This document shows positions 32,534 through 40,875 of a stretch of DNA of 64,000 nt, piece after piece; the stretch's first letter is position 1; the number at the start of each line of letters is the position of its first letter. The stretch is from NCBI RefSeq assembly GCF_016834655.1, contig NZ_JAENHP010000005.1, positions 406,912 to 470,911 of the forward strand, given 5' to 3'. The translations under genes and the position numbers were made by a program. This DNA comes from Paractinoplanes ovalisporus (GTDB lineage Bacteria > Actinomycetota > Actinomycetes > Mycobacteriales > Micromonosporaceae). The notes below the pieces were generated by a model that saw only the letters and a list, made by a program, of their open reading frames with translations, had not been told where the DNA came from and did not search any database.

Positions 32534-33178
32534 ATGCTGCTGCTTCTCCCGGTCTACCAGCCGTCGCCCGACCGGCTGCAGGCGTTGTCGGCCCAGTTCG
32601 ACCAGGTGGTGATTGTGGACGACGGGAGCACGACGCCCGTGTCGGTGCCGGGTTGTGTGGTGCTGCGGCATCCGTTCAATCTCGGCAAAGGGGCCGCGTT
32701 GAAGACCGGTTTCGCGTACGCGGCCCGGGAGCATCCGGGTTCGGCGGTGATCTGCGCCGACGCCGACGGGCAGCACTCGGCCGAGGACATCCGGCGTGTG
32801 GCCGAGCGGGTGGAACAGACCGGCCGGCTGGTCCTGGGTGTGCGCCGGGTGCGGCGGATGCCGGCCCGCAGCCGGATCGGCAACGCCGTGACGAGGTCGC
32901 TGTTCCGGGCGGCGACCGGGCGGTGGGTGCGGGACACGCAGACCGGCCTGCGCGGATATCCGGCCGGGTTGCTGGACTGGCTCGGCTCGATCCCGGGCGA
33001 GCGGTTCGACTACGAGATGACGGTGCTGCTGCGGGCGGCCCGCGATCGGCACCCGATCGAGCAGGTGCCGATCGCGACGACCTATCTCAACGGCAATGCC
33101 TCGTCGCATTTCGGGTCGGTCCGTGACGCGGCACGGATCTACCGGGCGCTGCTGAGATTCGTCGTGACTGATCGCTAG
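32534..33178 (+). CDS. Glycosyltransferase family 2
   Basis: Protein of 214 residues, a compact GT-A domain: LLLPVYQPSPDRLQAL, VVIVDDGSTTPV (nucleotide-sugar Asp), LGKGAALKTGFAYA, and the metal-binding DAD in VICADADGQHSAED. RDTQTGLRGYPAGLL and FDYEMTVLLRAA follow. There is no membrane segment. It resembles dolichyl/polyprenyl-phosphate mannosyltransferase-like catalytic domains. It starts 9 nt after the DUF218 gene, likely the same operon, which suggests envelope glycan work. Confidence 0.92.
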   Translation: MLLLLPVYQPSPDRLQALSAQFDQVVIVDDGSTTPVSVPGCVVLRHPFNLGKGAALKTGFAYAAREHPGSAVICADADGQHSAEDIRRVAERVEQTGRLVLGVRRVRRMPARSRIGNAVTRSLFRAATGRWVRDTQTGLRGYPAGLLDWLGSIPGERFDYEMTVLLRAARDRHPIEQVPIATTYLNGNASSHFGSVRDAARIYRALLRFVVTDR

Positions 33179-33411
33179 TTGCCGGCGTCGTAGGCGGCCG
33201 CGAACATCACGGCCAGGATCACCAGCATGACGGTCATGAACTGGGCGGTCGCGACCCAGGCGTGAGGCTGGGTGTGGCGGTTGGCCTTCTTCTGCCGCCT
33301 CGTCGCCCGCCAGGCCGATGGATTGTGACCGTGGCGGTAGCCGACGACGATGACGGTGGCCGCGGTCAGAACGGATACGACGCTCACTGCGGAACTCTGG
33401 TGGAACGTCAT
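33175..33411 (-). CDS. Small two-helix membrane protein
   Basis: Protein of 78 residues with two hydrophobic segments (VVSVLTAATVIVVGY and FMTVMLVILAVMFAAAY) joined by a basic loop (RATRRQKKANRH). No family was recognised. A G-rich ribosome site (AGGGGG) lies about 9 nt before the ATG. It overlaps the convergent glycosyltransferase stop by 4 nt. Confidence 0.65.
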   Translation of the reverse strand: MTFHQSSAVSVVSVLTAATVIVVGYRHGHNPSAWRATRRQKKANRHTQPHAWVATAQFMTVMLVILAVMFAAAYDAGN

Positions 33412-33555
33412 GGCGTGCCCCCTGGAGATGCGTAGCGGTGCCGGATGGAAAGGCCAGTGTGGGGGCCGCCGACCGGTGCAATCCAGGGGATATGCGGGCA
33501 GATACGGACCTAAGGTGCTATCGCCGGGCTTTGCCGGGACGAAGGTGGCTGTCGG

Positions 33556-34746
33556 CTATCCGACTGCCCTCCGCAAGCGGCCCAGGGCCAGGAACGGCGC
33601 CAGCGTGACGAACAGATAGATCGAGCCCGCGGTCAGCACGGCGTTGCGCAGCCCGGTGGCGTCGACCGAGAGCCCGCCGAGCAGGGCGCCCAGCGGAACG
33701 CCGGCGAAGGAGAGTGCGCCGATCACGCCCAGGACGCGACCGCGCAGGTGGGGCGGGATCCGTTCGTAGCCGACCGCGGACAGGATCGGGTTGAGCACCG
33801 AGGCGGCCAGGCCCGCTCCGAGGGCGACCGCCAGCACGGTCCACTCGTCGTCGGTGAGGGCGAGCGCGAACAGCTTGGGGGAGCCGGCGATCAGCGAGCA
33901 GATCGCGAACGTGGTGACGCGGGGGAGGCGTACGGCCAGGACCGAATAGATCGCCGCGCCGATCACCGCGCCCAGGCCGAAGACGCCGCCGATCAGGCCC
34001 AGCGCGGTCGGTCCGGCGCCGGTGTCGCGCACCCAGACCGGCAGGAAGACAGCCATGAACGCCTGGTCGGCCAGGTTGGTGACGAAGAGCATGGACGTGA
34101 CGGCGACGACCAGGCGGTCCCGCCGGATGAAGGCGAAACCGGCCGTGCCGCCGGCGGCTCCCGGGCCGGGGGACGGGCGCGGCACGCGGACGGTGAGGGC
34201 GACCGCGACCGCGCAGAACAGGAACGACGCGGCGTCGATGGCGAGGACCAGGGCGGGCCCGTACGCGGTGACCAGCAGCCCGCCGAGCGGGAGGCCGACG
34301 AGCAGGGCGGCCCGGGCGATGCCGTCGAAGAGTGCCGTCGCGCGGGCCATGGGCGTACCGGAGATCTCGACCGTGACCGGCAGGAGCGTGCGTTTGGCGA
34401 CGTTGCCGCAGCCGGCGACCGTGCCCGCGACGGCGACCGCCGCGACCAGCCGGCCGAAGGTCAGCTGGCCGAGCAGGTGCAGCAGCGGGATGACGCCGAC
34501 GGCGACCGCGCTCGCGGCATCGGCGGCGACGGCCACGCGGCGGGGGCCGATGCGGTCGGCGAGCGCGCCACCGGCGATCCCGGCCAGCACGAACGGCAGC
34601 GTCTGGGCGAGGGCGACGATGCCGACGCGGGTGGCCGAACCCGTGGTGACGAGGACCAGCCAGGGCACCGCGACCGAGGCGATGTGGCTGCCGGTGAGCG
34701 AGACCGCCTCGGCGGTCAGCAGCCCGGTGAGTGGGCGCCGGCTCAT
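33556..34746 (-). CDS. MFS transporter
   Basis: Protein of 396 residues with about 12 membrane helices and the MFS loop motif GGALADRIGPRRVAVAADA between helices 2 and 3; helix 1 contains TGSHIASVAVPWLVL. It resembles the MFS_3/enterobactin-exporter-like group (PF05977), usually drug or metabolite exporters. Its ATG overlaps the stop of the upstream ArsR-type regulator (ATGA), so expression is coupled to and probably controlled by that repressor. The substrate is unknown. Confidence 0.92.
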   Translation of the reverse strand: MSRRPLTGLLTAEAVSLTGSHIASVAVPWLVLVTTGSATRVGIVALAQTLPFVLAGIAGGALADRIGPRRVAVAADAASAVAVGVIPLLHLLGQLTFGRLVAAVAVAGTVAGCGNVAKRTLLPVTVEISGTPMARATALFDGIARAALLVGLPLGGLLVTAYGPALVLAIDAASFLFCAVAVALTVRVPRPSPGPGAAGGTAGFAFIRRDRLVVAVTSMLFVTNLADQAFMAVFLPVWVRDTGAGPTALGLIGGVFGLGAVIGAAIYSVLAVRLPRVTTFAICSLIAGSPKLFALALTDDEWTVLAVALGAGLAASVLNPILSAVGYERIPPHLRGRVLGVIGALSFAGVPLGALLGGLSVDATGLRNAVLTAGSIYLFVTLAPFLALGRLRRAVG

Positions 34747-35285
34747 GGCATCGGCAGGATCTGCCACTGCACGCTGACCCGGGCCGCGTCGGCCGGGGCG
34801 GCCTCGGCGTACTCGTCGATCAGGGCCTTGATGCGCCCGCGCAGTTCGACGGCCTGGGTGGCGGAGAGGAGGGGCTGCTCGGTGCCCAGGAAGAACGCAT
34901 TCTGCCAGGCCTCCGACATGCCGGGCAGGTCGCCGATCGTCGCCTCGACCCGCTGGAAGTCGGCCGTCGCCACCGCGCGCAGATAGCCCTCGGTCGCTTC
35001 GCCGGCGGCCCGGCCGGTGTCGGCGTCGAGGTCCGTACGGGCGTGGGCCGCGCGCCACCAGCGTTCCCGGCCGGAGCCGCCGCCGGCGTCCTCGACGAAC
35101 CCGTACGTGGCGAGTTGCCGCAGGTGGTAGCTGGTGGCGCCGCTCGACTGGCCGAGCAGCTCGGCCAGTTTGCTGGCCGTGGACGGGCCGCGCTCGCGAA
35201 GGAGGTTGAGCATGCGGACCCGGAGGGGGTGGGCCAGCCCGCGCAGAGTTCGCGGGTCGAGGCGTGCGCCATCATCGCTGTCCAT
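34743..35285 (-). CDS. ArsR/PadR-like winged-helix regulator of the MFS gene
   Basis: Protein of 180 residues. The N-terminal winged HTH reads LRGLAHPLRVRMLNLLRERGPSTASKLAELLGQSSGATSYHLRQLATYGFVED, typical of ArsR_5/HTH_20 regulators. The C-terminal helices probably sense a ligand or dimerise. No metal-binding Cys are seen. Directly in front of the ATG lies a 32-bp symmetric site with a leaderless -10 box inside it, strongly suggesting autorepression with de-repression of the exporter. Confidence 0.9.
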   Translation of the reverse strand: MDSDDGARLDPRTLRGLAHPLRVRMLNLLRERGPSTASKLAELLGQSSGATSYHLRQLATYGFVEDAGGGSGRERWWRAAHARTDLDADTGRAAGEATEGYLRAVATADFQRVEATIGDLPGMSEAWQNAFFLGTEQPLLSATQAVELRGRIKALIDEYAEAAPADAARVSVQWQILPMP

Positions 35286-35288
35286 GAA

Positions 35289-35320
35289 TGCAAAGGTAGC
35301 TTTGCAAAGTTACCTTTGCA
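35289..35320. promoter_or_regulatory. Operator-promoter of ArsR-MFS operon
   Basis: Perfect arms TGCAAAGGTA and TACCTTTGCA are separated by 12 nt that contain a third dyad, CTTTGCAAAG. On the minus strand the -10 box TACCTT (35293-35298) lies in one arm and ends 7 nt before the ATG. Repressor binding would cover both the -10 box and the start point. Confidence 0.82.
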
Positions 35321-35340
35321 ATAGTCGGACGGGCGGCGGG

Positions 35341-36243
35341 TCAGGACAGGGGCGACGGCTGCCGGGGGACGCAGATCTGGACGGCTCCGGGGGCGACCTT
35401 GGCCGAGAACGACTTGGTCTTGGCGCGGGCGCCGCCGTCGAGTTCGTATTCCATCTTGGACTGCAGCTTCACGTCGACGCGGCGGGCGCGTGTCGTGCGT
35501 ACGAAGGGGGAACTGTCGCTCCGGCCCACGGCCATCGTGCCGAGGGCACGCGCCCACTGCAGGGCGCCCTGCGCCGTGGCCACGCCGACATCGAGCCAGC
35601 CGTCGTCCGGTTTCGCGTCGTCGAAGGCCCGGATCCCGCCGGTGATCGTGCCGACGTTGCCGATCAGGACGCAGCTGGCCTCGTCGTCGAACCACTTGGT
35701 GCCGTCGATCTTGATGGTGGCGGTGGCCGCGGACTCGTTCACGTGACGCACGCCGGCCCACACGTAGGCCAGTTTGCCCAGCCGGTCCTTCAGGTTGCGG
35801 TCGGCGTCGCTGATCATCGCGCCGTCGAAGCCGACGCCGGCCATCACGCCGAAGTACTCGCCCTCGAAGCGGCCGAGGTCGATGCGGTGCGGCGAGCCGT
35901 GCAGGGCGATGTCGACCGCCTCGGGCAGGTCGGCCGGGATGCCCAGGTTGGTCGCGAGCAGGTTGCCGGTGCCGGCCGGGATGATGCCGATCGGCACCTT
36001 GGAACCGGCGGCGACATTGAGCGAGCGCTGCACCATGCCGTCCCCGCCCCAGACGATCAGGCGGTCGATCTTGGACTTGAGCGCCTTCTTGACGGCCGCG
36101 GGCGCCTTCTTGCTCTTCGGCACCTCGTACCAGAGCAGGTCGTCGATCCCGGCGTCGGTCAGGCGGCGGCGCAGTTCGTCCAGGCCGCCGCCCACCGTCT
36201 TCTTCTGGTGCGCGACTACGGCAATGGTGCGGGGGGTTCGCAT
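35341..36243 (-). CDS. Diacylglycerol kinase family lipid kinase
   Basis: Protein of 300 residues with the DAGK catalytic core: IAVVAHQKKTVGGGLDELRR, DRLIVWGGDGMVQRSLN (nucleotide-binding GGDG), PIGIIPAGTGNLLATNLGI and the acidic region RIDLGRFEGEYFGVMAGVGFDGAM. The fold matches YegS/DgkB-like kinases that phosphorylate diacylglycerol or related lipids. It is monocistronic and follows the ArsR operator region on the same strand. Confidence 0.94.
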   Translation of the reverse strand: MRTPRTIAVVAHQKKTVGGGLDELRRRLTDAGIDDLLWYEVPKSKKAPAAVKKALKSKIDRLIVWGGDGMVQRSLNVAAGSKVPIGIIPAGTGNLLATNLGIPADLPEAVDIALHGSPHRIDLGRFEGEYFGVMAGVGFDGAMISDADRNLKDRLGKLAYVWAGVRHVNESAATATIKIDGTKWFDDEASCVLIGNVGTITGGIRAFDDAKPDDGWLDVGVATAQGALQWARALGTMAVGRSDSSPFVRTTRARRVDVKLQSKMEYELDGGARAKTKSFSAKVAPGAVQICVPRQPSPLS

Positions 36244-36277
36244 GTGGAGCGAACTACCCGAACCGTCCTTCCGGTAA

Positions 36278-36856
36278 TCAGCTCACCGTTTCGCGCATGC
36301 GCTGCTCGGCGGCCGCGCTGCGGATCACCATGAGGCGCAGCTCGAGCTCGTCGGAGACCATCGAGGCCAGGTGTTCCAGGGCCTTGAGCTGCTTGGGCGT
36401 GGCCTCGCGGGGCCGGTTGTCGATCACGTTGACGGTGCCCAGGCGGTATCCGTCGTGGGTGCGGATCGGCGCCGCGGCATAGAAGCGCAGGCCCAGCTCA
36501 CCGCGGACCAGCGGGTGCTCGAGCGTACGTGGGTCGACGGCCGCGTTGTTGATCACGTAGACGTCGTCCTGCGCGATGACCGACGCGCACAGGCCGGGCT
36601 CCTTGCCCACCTCCCGTACGCCGGAAAGCCCCTGGCAGGCGGCGAGCCAGACCCTGTCCTGCTCGACGAGCGACACGGTGGCGATCGGGGTGTCGAAGAT
36701 GGCGCCCGCCACGAACGCGATCCGGTCGTACGCGTCCTCGACCGGCTGGTCGACCAGCCGGTAGCGCCGGACGGCCGCGAGTCGCGCCTGCTCCTCCGGA
36801 CCGACGTTGTCCAGATATTCGTACGCGTTCAACGACACCGGATTGCTGTTCGTCAT
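36278..36856 (-). CDS. GAF domain protein
   Basis: Protein of 192 residues with a single GAF domain (about 25-175): RYRLVDQPVEDAYDRIAFVAGAIFDTPIATVSLVEQDRVWLAACQGL, LCASVIAQDDVYVINNA and FYAAAPIRTHDGYRLGTVNVID. The pattern is like GAF sensors found alone or with PAS/EAL modules. No output domain is attached, so it may work in trans. The ATG has a GAGGGGG ribosome site. Confidence 0.9.
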   Translation of the reverse strand: MTNSNPVSLNAYEYLDNVGPEEQARLAAVRRYRLVDQPVEDAYDRIAFVAGAIFDTPIATVSLVEQDRVWLAACQGLSGVREVGKEPGLCASVIAQDDVYVINNAAVDPRTLEHPLVRGELGLRFYAAAPIRTHDGYRLGTVNVIDNRPREATPKQLKALEHLASMVSDELELRLMVIRSAAAEQRMRETVS

Positions 36857-37008
36857 GGCCGGTGATCCCCCTCACAGTGGCAGCGATCTGCCGAGCCTAG
36901 AAAGGGTGCCGGTGTCCCGCAATGCTCTCGGTGGGCGAATTAAGTTCCCAGGTAAGCCACAGTCGCGAATGTCGCACAAACAGTCGGTCAGCGGGTATTC
37001 CCCGTCCT

Positions 37009-37839
37009 GTGACAGCACCCAGCGCCGCCGTGATCGGTCAGTTCGCCCGCGACCTCGTTCTCACCGTAGACCGCCTGCCCGAGCGCGGCAGCTCGGCGGC
37101 CGCCGGCCGGCGCCTCGAACAGCTCGGCGGCAAGGGCGCGAACCAGGCCGTCGCGCTGGCCCAGTTGGGCGTACGTCCGTTTCTGATCGCGGTGGCGGGC
37201 GACGATCCGATGGGTGGCGAGCTGCTGGCTCAGGCGGAGAGCGACGGCATCGACGTACGCGGGGTGGTGCGCCGCCCCGGCGAGCCGACCGCCCTGATCG
37301 TCGAGATCCTCGAACCCGACGGCACGTATCGCTACGTGGAGCATCTGCCGTCGCTGCTCACCGAGGCCGACGTGCTGAGCGCCCGCGAGACGATCGCCGC
37401 GGCCGATGCCGTGCTGATCCAGCTGCAGCAACCGGTCGAGGCGACGCTGGCCGCGGCCCGCATCGGGCGCGAGGCCGGACGTCTGGTCGTGCTCGACGGC
37501 GAGATCAAGGACAAGAGCGTTTTCCCGTACGCGGATGTGGTGCGCGCCGACGAGCGGGAGTCCGGTGGTCTGGGCGAGGACGTGCTGGACAGCGGCCCGC
37601 GCCTGCTCGCGATCGCCCAGGAGGACGGCAACCTGTTCGTGTGGAAGGGCGGCCGGGTCAAGATCCCGCTCGGGGACGCGGAGGTGGTCGACACCACCGG
37701 GGGCGGGGACTCCTTCGTGGCCGCGCTGACCGCGGCGCTGCTGGCCGGCGGGTCCTACGAGGAGGCGGCGCACCGGGCCTCGGCCGCGTCCGGGTCGACC
37801 GTCCAGCATGTCGGCGGCCGTCCGGAGCTGAACCGATGA
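37009..37839 (+). CDS. PfkB family carbohydrate kinase (ribokinase-like)
   Basis: Protein of 276 residues. PfkB signatures: AVIGQFARDLVLTVDRLPERG, LGGKGANQAVALAQLGV, EPTALIVEI, and the catalytic base in VVDTTGGGDSFVAALTAALL, which replaces the usual GAGD by GGGD. GTG at 37009 is chosen since it lies just after the -10-like TATTCC; an upstream in-frame start has no support. It overlaps the GH65 gene by 4 nt (ATGA), implying joint use of a sugar released by the phosphorylase or taken up beside it. Confidence 0.92.
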   Translation: MTAPSAAVIGQFARDLVLTVDRLPERGSSAAAGRRLEQLGGKGANQAVALAQLGVRPFLIAVAGDDPMGGELLAQAESDGIDVRGVVRRPGEPTALIVEILEPDGTYRYVEHLPSLLTEADVLSARETIAAADAVLIQLQQPVEATLAAARIGREAGRLVVLDGEIKDKSVFPYADVVRADERESGGLGEDVLDSGPRLLAIAQEDGNLFVWKGGRVKIPLGDAEVVDTTGGGDSFVAALTAALLAGGSYEEAAHRASAASGSTVQHVGGRPELNR

Positions 37840-40049
37840 GCCGGATCGCACCGGCCGAGCCCTGGGCCGTACGGGAGATCGGTCTGCCTTCCGACGATGC
37901 CGGGCGGCGTCAGGCCGAATCGCTGTTCGCGCTGGCCAACGGGCACATCGGGCTGCGCGGCAACCTGGACGAGCCGCAGCCGTGCGGGATGCCGGGGACG
38001 TTTCTGAACTCGCTCTACGAGGAGCGCGAGCTGACCTATCCGGAGGCCGGGTACGCGTTCCCCGAGCGTACGGAAACGATTGTCAACGCCCCGAACGGCA
38101 AGCCCATCACCCTCACCGTCGGCGGGGAACCGTTCGACCTGGAAACCGGGGAGTTGCGGCGGCACGAACGGGTGCTCGACCTGCGCGCGGGCACGCTCAC
38201 CCGGGAGGCCGTCTGGGTGTCACCGGGCGGGGTCGAGGTGCGGTTGCGCAGCGTACGGGTGGTGTCGTTCCGGCGTCCGTCGGTGGCCGCGATCCGCTAC
38301 ACGGTCGACGCCGACGCCGAGCTGCGGGTCGACTCCGACCTGATGGTCGACGAGGCCCAGCCCCCGCCGCGCGACGACCCCCGGGCCAGCGCCGTCATCG
38401 CCGACGCCTTCGTGCCCGTCTTCCACGACCGCGACCTGCTCGTGCACCGCACCCGTCGCAGCGGCATCACGGTGGCCGTCGCGGTGACCCACACCGGGCA
38501 CGACGGCGAGATCGTCACCGGGCCCGACCGTCTGCGCTGGACCGCCACGGCACACGGGTCGCTGTCGTTCGACAAGATTCTCGCGTACGGGTGGGACGGG
38601 CTGGACCAGCGCGATCAGGCGCTCGCCGACCGGGACGCGGCCGCGCGCGCCGGTTTCGACGAGCTGCTGGCCGAGCAGCGCGCCTATCTGGACGACTTCT
38701 GGGCGTACGCGGACATCGAGCTCGACGGCGACGACGAGGTGCAGCAGGGGACGCGTTTCGGGCTCTTCCACGTGCTGCAGGCGGGCGCCCAGGCCGGGCC
38801 GCACCCGATTCCGGCCAAGGGGCTGACCGGCAACGGGTACGACGGGCACACGCTGTGGGACAACGAGACGTACGTGCTGCCCGTGCTGACGTACACGCAT
38901 CCGGCCTGCGTCGGCCAGGCGCTGCGCTGGCGGCACAGCACCCTTGACCAGGCCCGTTCGAGGGCGCGTGAGCTGCGGCTGGACGGCGCGGCGTTCCCGT
39001 GGCGCACGATCAGCGGTCCCGAGTGCTCCGGCTACTGGCCGGCCGGGACGGCCGCGCTGCACATCAACGCCGACATCGCCGACGCCGTGCTGCGCTACCA
39101 CGCGGCCACCGGCGACGACACGTTCATGCGCGAGGCCGGCGACGAGCTGATCGCCGAGACCGCGCGGCTGTGGCGCAAGGTGGCCTACCTCGACGAGGAG
39201 GGGGTCGCGCACATCGCCGGCGTGACCGGTCCCGACGAGTACACGGCACTGATGGACGACAACGTCTACACGAACCTGATGGCCCGGCGGAACCTGCGGG
39301 CGGCGGCCCTGGACGAGGTGTCCGGGCACATCGCGGACCGGCTGGCCGTGCCGTATTCCCCGCGGCGGGAGGTGCACGAGCAGTCGGCGGGCTTCACCCG
39401 GCTCGACGAGTGGAAGTCCTTCGACGACGAGTCCTATCCGCTGATGCTGCACCACCACTACCTGAACCTCTATCGCAAGCAGGTGGTGAAACAGGCCGAC
39501 CTGGTGCTGGCGATGGTGATGTGCGGCGACGAGTTCACCCGGGACGAGAAACGGCGCAACTTCGAGTACTACGAGGCCCGTACGGTCCGGGACTCGTCCC
39601 TGTCGGCGCCGATGCAGGCGGTGCTGGCGGCCGAGCTGGATCACTTGTCGCTGGCCCACGCCTACCTGTCCGAGGCGGCCCTGCTCGACCTGCGCGCGGG
39701 CGGCGAGTCGGGCGGCGACGGCCTGCACATCGCGGCCTGCGCCGGGGCGTGGATCGCGGTGGTGATGGGTTTCGGCGGTTTGCGCGACTCCGGCGGGCGG
39801 CTGGCCCTCTCGCCGAAGATCCCGCCCGGCCTGACCCGTCTGCGCTTCCGCCTGCGGTGGCGCGGAGCCGCCTTGTGCGTGACGGTGACGCCGGGCGTGG
39901 TGACCTACCAGGCGGACGGGCCGATCAGCTTCCGCCACTACGACTCGGAGACGTCGCTGCGCGCCGGCGAGGAGGCAACGTTCAAACTCGACCCGGTGGA
40001 CGACCTTCCCGCACCCCCGACGCCGCGCCCACCCACACCGCCGGGCTGA
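37836..40049 (+). CDS. Glycoside hydrolase family 65 phosphorylase (maltose/trehalose/kojibiose type)
   Basis: Protein of 737 residues with the GH65 order: N-terminal beta-sandwich (FALANGHIGLRGNLDEP), linker, (alpha/alpha)6 barrel and C-terminal beta domain. Catalytic acid Glu468 lies in GVTGPDEYTALMDDNVYTN. The substrate groove has KGLTGNGYDGHTLWDNETYVLP and the phosphate-side region YRKQVVKQADLVLAM. Such enzymes split alpha-glucosides with phosphate to beta-glucose-1-phosphate. The usual partner, beta-phosphoglucomutase, is absent; a PfkB kinase is coupled instead. The linkage specificity cannot be decided from sequence by eye. Confidence 0.92.
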   Translation: MSRIAPAEPWAVREIGLPSDDAGRRQAESLFALANGHIGLRGNLDEPQPCGMPGTFLNSLYEERELTYPEAGYAFPERTETIVNAPNGKPITLTVGGEPFDLETGELRRHERVLDLRAGTLTREAVWVSPGGVEVRLRSVRVVSFRRPSVAAIRYTVDADAELRVDSDLMVDEAQPPPRDDPRASAVIADAFVPVFHDRDLLVHRTRRSGITVAVAVTHTGHDGEIVTGPDRLRWTATAHGSLSFDKILAYGWDGLDQRDQALADRDAAARAGFDELLAEQRAYLDDFWAYADIELDGDDEVQQGTRFGLFHVLQAGAQAGPHPIPAKGLTGNGYDGHTLWDNETYVLPVLTYTHPACVGQALRWRHSTLDQARSRARELRLDGAAFPWRTISGPECSGYWPAGTAALHINADIADAVLRYHAATGDDTFMREAGDELIAETARLWRKVAYLDEEGVAHIAGVTGPDEYTALMDDNVYTNLMARRNLRAAALDEVSGHIADRLAVPYSPRREVHEQSAGFTRLDEWKSFDDESYPLMLHHHYLNLYRKQVVKQADLVLAMVMCGDEFTRDEKRRNFEYYEARTVRDSSLSAPMQAVLAAELDHLSLAHAYLSEAALLDLRAGGESGGDGLHIAACAGAWIAVVMGFGGLRDSGGRLALSPKIPPGLTRLRFRLRWRGAALCVTVTPGVVTYQADGPISFRHYDSETSLRAGEEATFKLDPVDDLPAPPTPRPPTPPG

Positions 40050-40174
40050 CGTTGCCTTTGGCCGTTTCTTCGGGTGTCGCGTTGCCCTTTTCGGTGCGTC
40101 CGCGGTCGTTCGACGTCGGCCCGGGATGGTGCGTTGTCTGGTGCCGGTCGGCGCTGTGCGCTGCTGTGGCCGCT

Positions 40175-40180
40175 TAGGCT
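40175..40180 (+). promoter_or_regulatory. -10 box of leaderless promoter for DUF1697 gene
   Basis: TAGGCT, 6 nt before the GTG start. Confidence 0.6.
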
Positions 40181-40186
40181 GGCCGG

Positions 40187-40708
40187 GTGACGGTCTGGGT
40201 GGCGCTGCTGCGCGCGGTGAATCTGGGAGCGCGCAACAAGGTGCCGATGGCCGCGCTACGCACCGCACTGGAGGCGGCCGGCCTGCCCGACGCCCGCACG
40301 CTGCTGCAGAGCGGCAACGTCGTGGTGAAGTCCGACCTGGACGTGGGCCCGCTGATCCGCTCGGTGCTGCACCGGGAGTTCGACGTCGACCAGCCGGTGG
40401 TGGTCCGCAGCCGCGACCGCCTGTCCGAGATCATCGCCGCCAACCCGTTCCCCGAGGCCGCTCGCGAACGGCCCACGATGATGCGCGTGACGTTCCTGGC
40501 CGAGCATCCGTCCCCCGAGGCGGCCCGCTTGCTCGAGACCCACGACGACGTACGCCTGGTGGAGCGCGAGATCTACATCGACTACCGCGACCGCGTGCAC
40601 GGCAATCCGGTCAACACGAGCATGGCGGCGAGGCGCTTGTCCCAGCACGGCACCGAACGCAACTGGGCAACGGTCCTCAAGCTGGCCGACCTGGCCGCCG
40701 ACTTCTGA
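40187..40708 (+). CDS. DUF1697 domain protein
   Basis: Protein of 173 residues with the DUF1697 pattern: WVALLRAVNLGARNKVPMAALRTALEAAGLPDARTLLQSGNVVV at the N-terminus, then VVVRSRDRLSEIIAANPF and a C-terminal YIDYRDRVHGNP...RNWATVLKLADL. The fold is small alpha/beta and its activity is unknown. It is monocistronic and probably leaderless. Confidence 0.92.
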   Translation: MTVWVALLRAVNLGARNKVPMAALRTALEAAGLPDARTLLQSGNVVVKSDLDVGPLIRSVLHREFDVDQPVVVRSRDRLSEIIAANPFPEAARERPTMMRVTFLAEHPSPEAARLLETHDDVRLVEREIYIDYRDRVHGNPVNTSMAARRLSQHGTERNWATVLKLADLAADF

Positions 40709-40726
40709 CGGCTGCCACGCTGCGCT

Positions 40727-40786
40727 GGATCTTGGTGCTCTGAATCTTGTTGCTCTGGATCTTGGCGGTACGGATCTTGGTGATAC
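40727..40786. repeat. 15-bp tandem repeat, 4 copies
   Basis: Units of the form GGATCTTGGTGCTCT repeat with exact 15-bp period between DUF1697 and bioD. They would encode a KIQST-type pentad on the minus strand, but no gene is supported. Confidence 0.8.
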
Positions 40787-40858
40787 GGCCATCCCTAACC
40801 CCCACCCGCCCTGGGGAATAGGAAGGGACTTTACGCCCTGTCAAGCGGGGGAAACGGG

Positions 40859-40867
40859 TTATCCACA
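40859..40867 (+). other. DnaA-box-like 9-mer
   Basis: TTATCCACA, the general DnaA box consensus, just downstream of bioD. Confidence 0.4.
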
Positions 40868-40875
40868 GGGGACGA

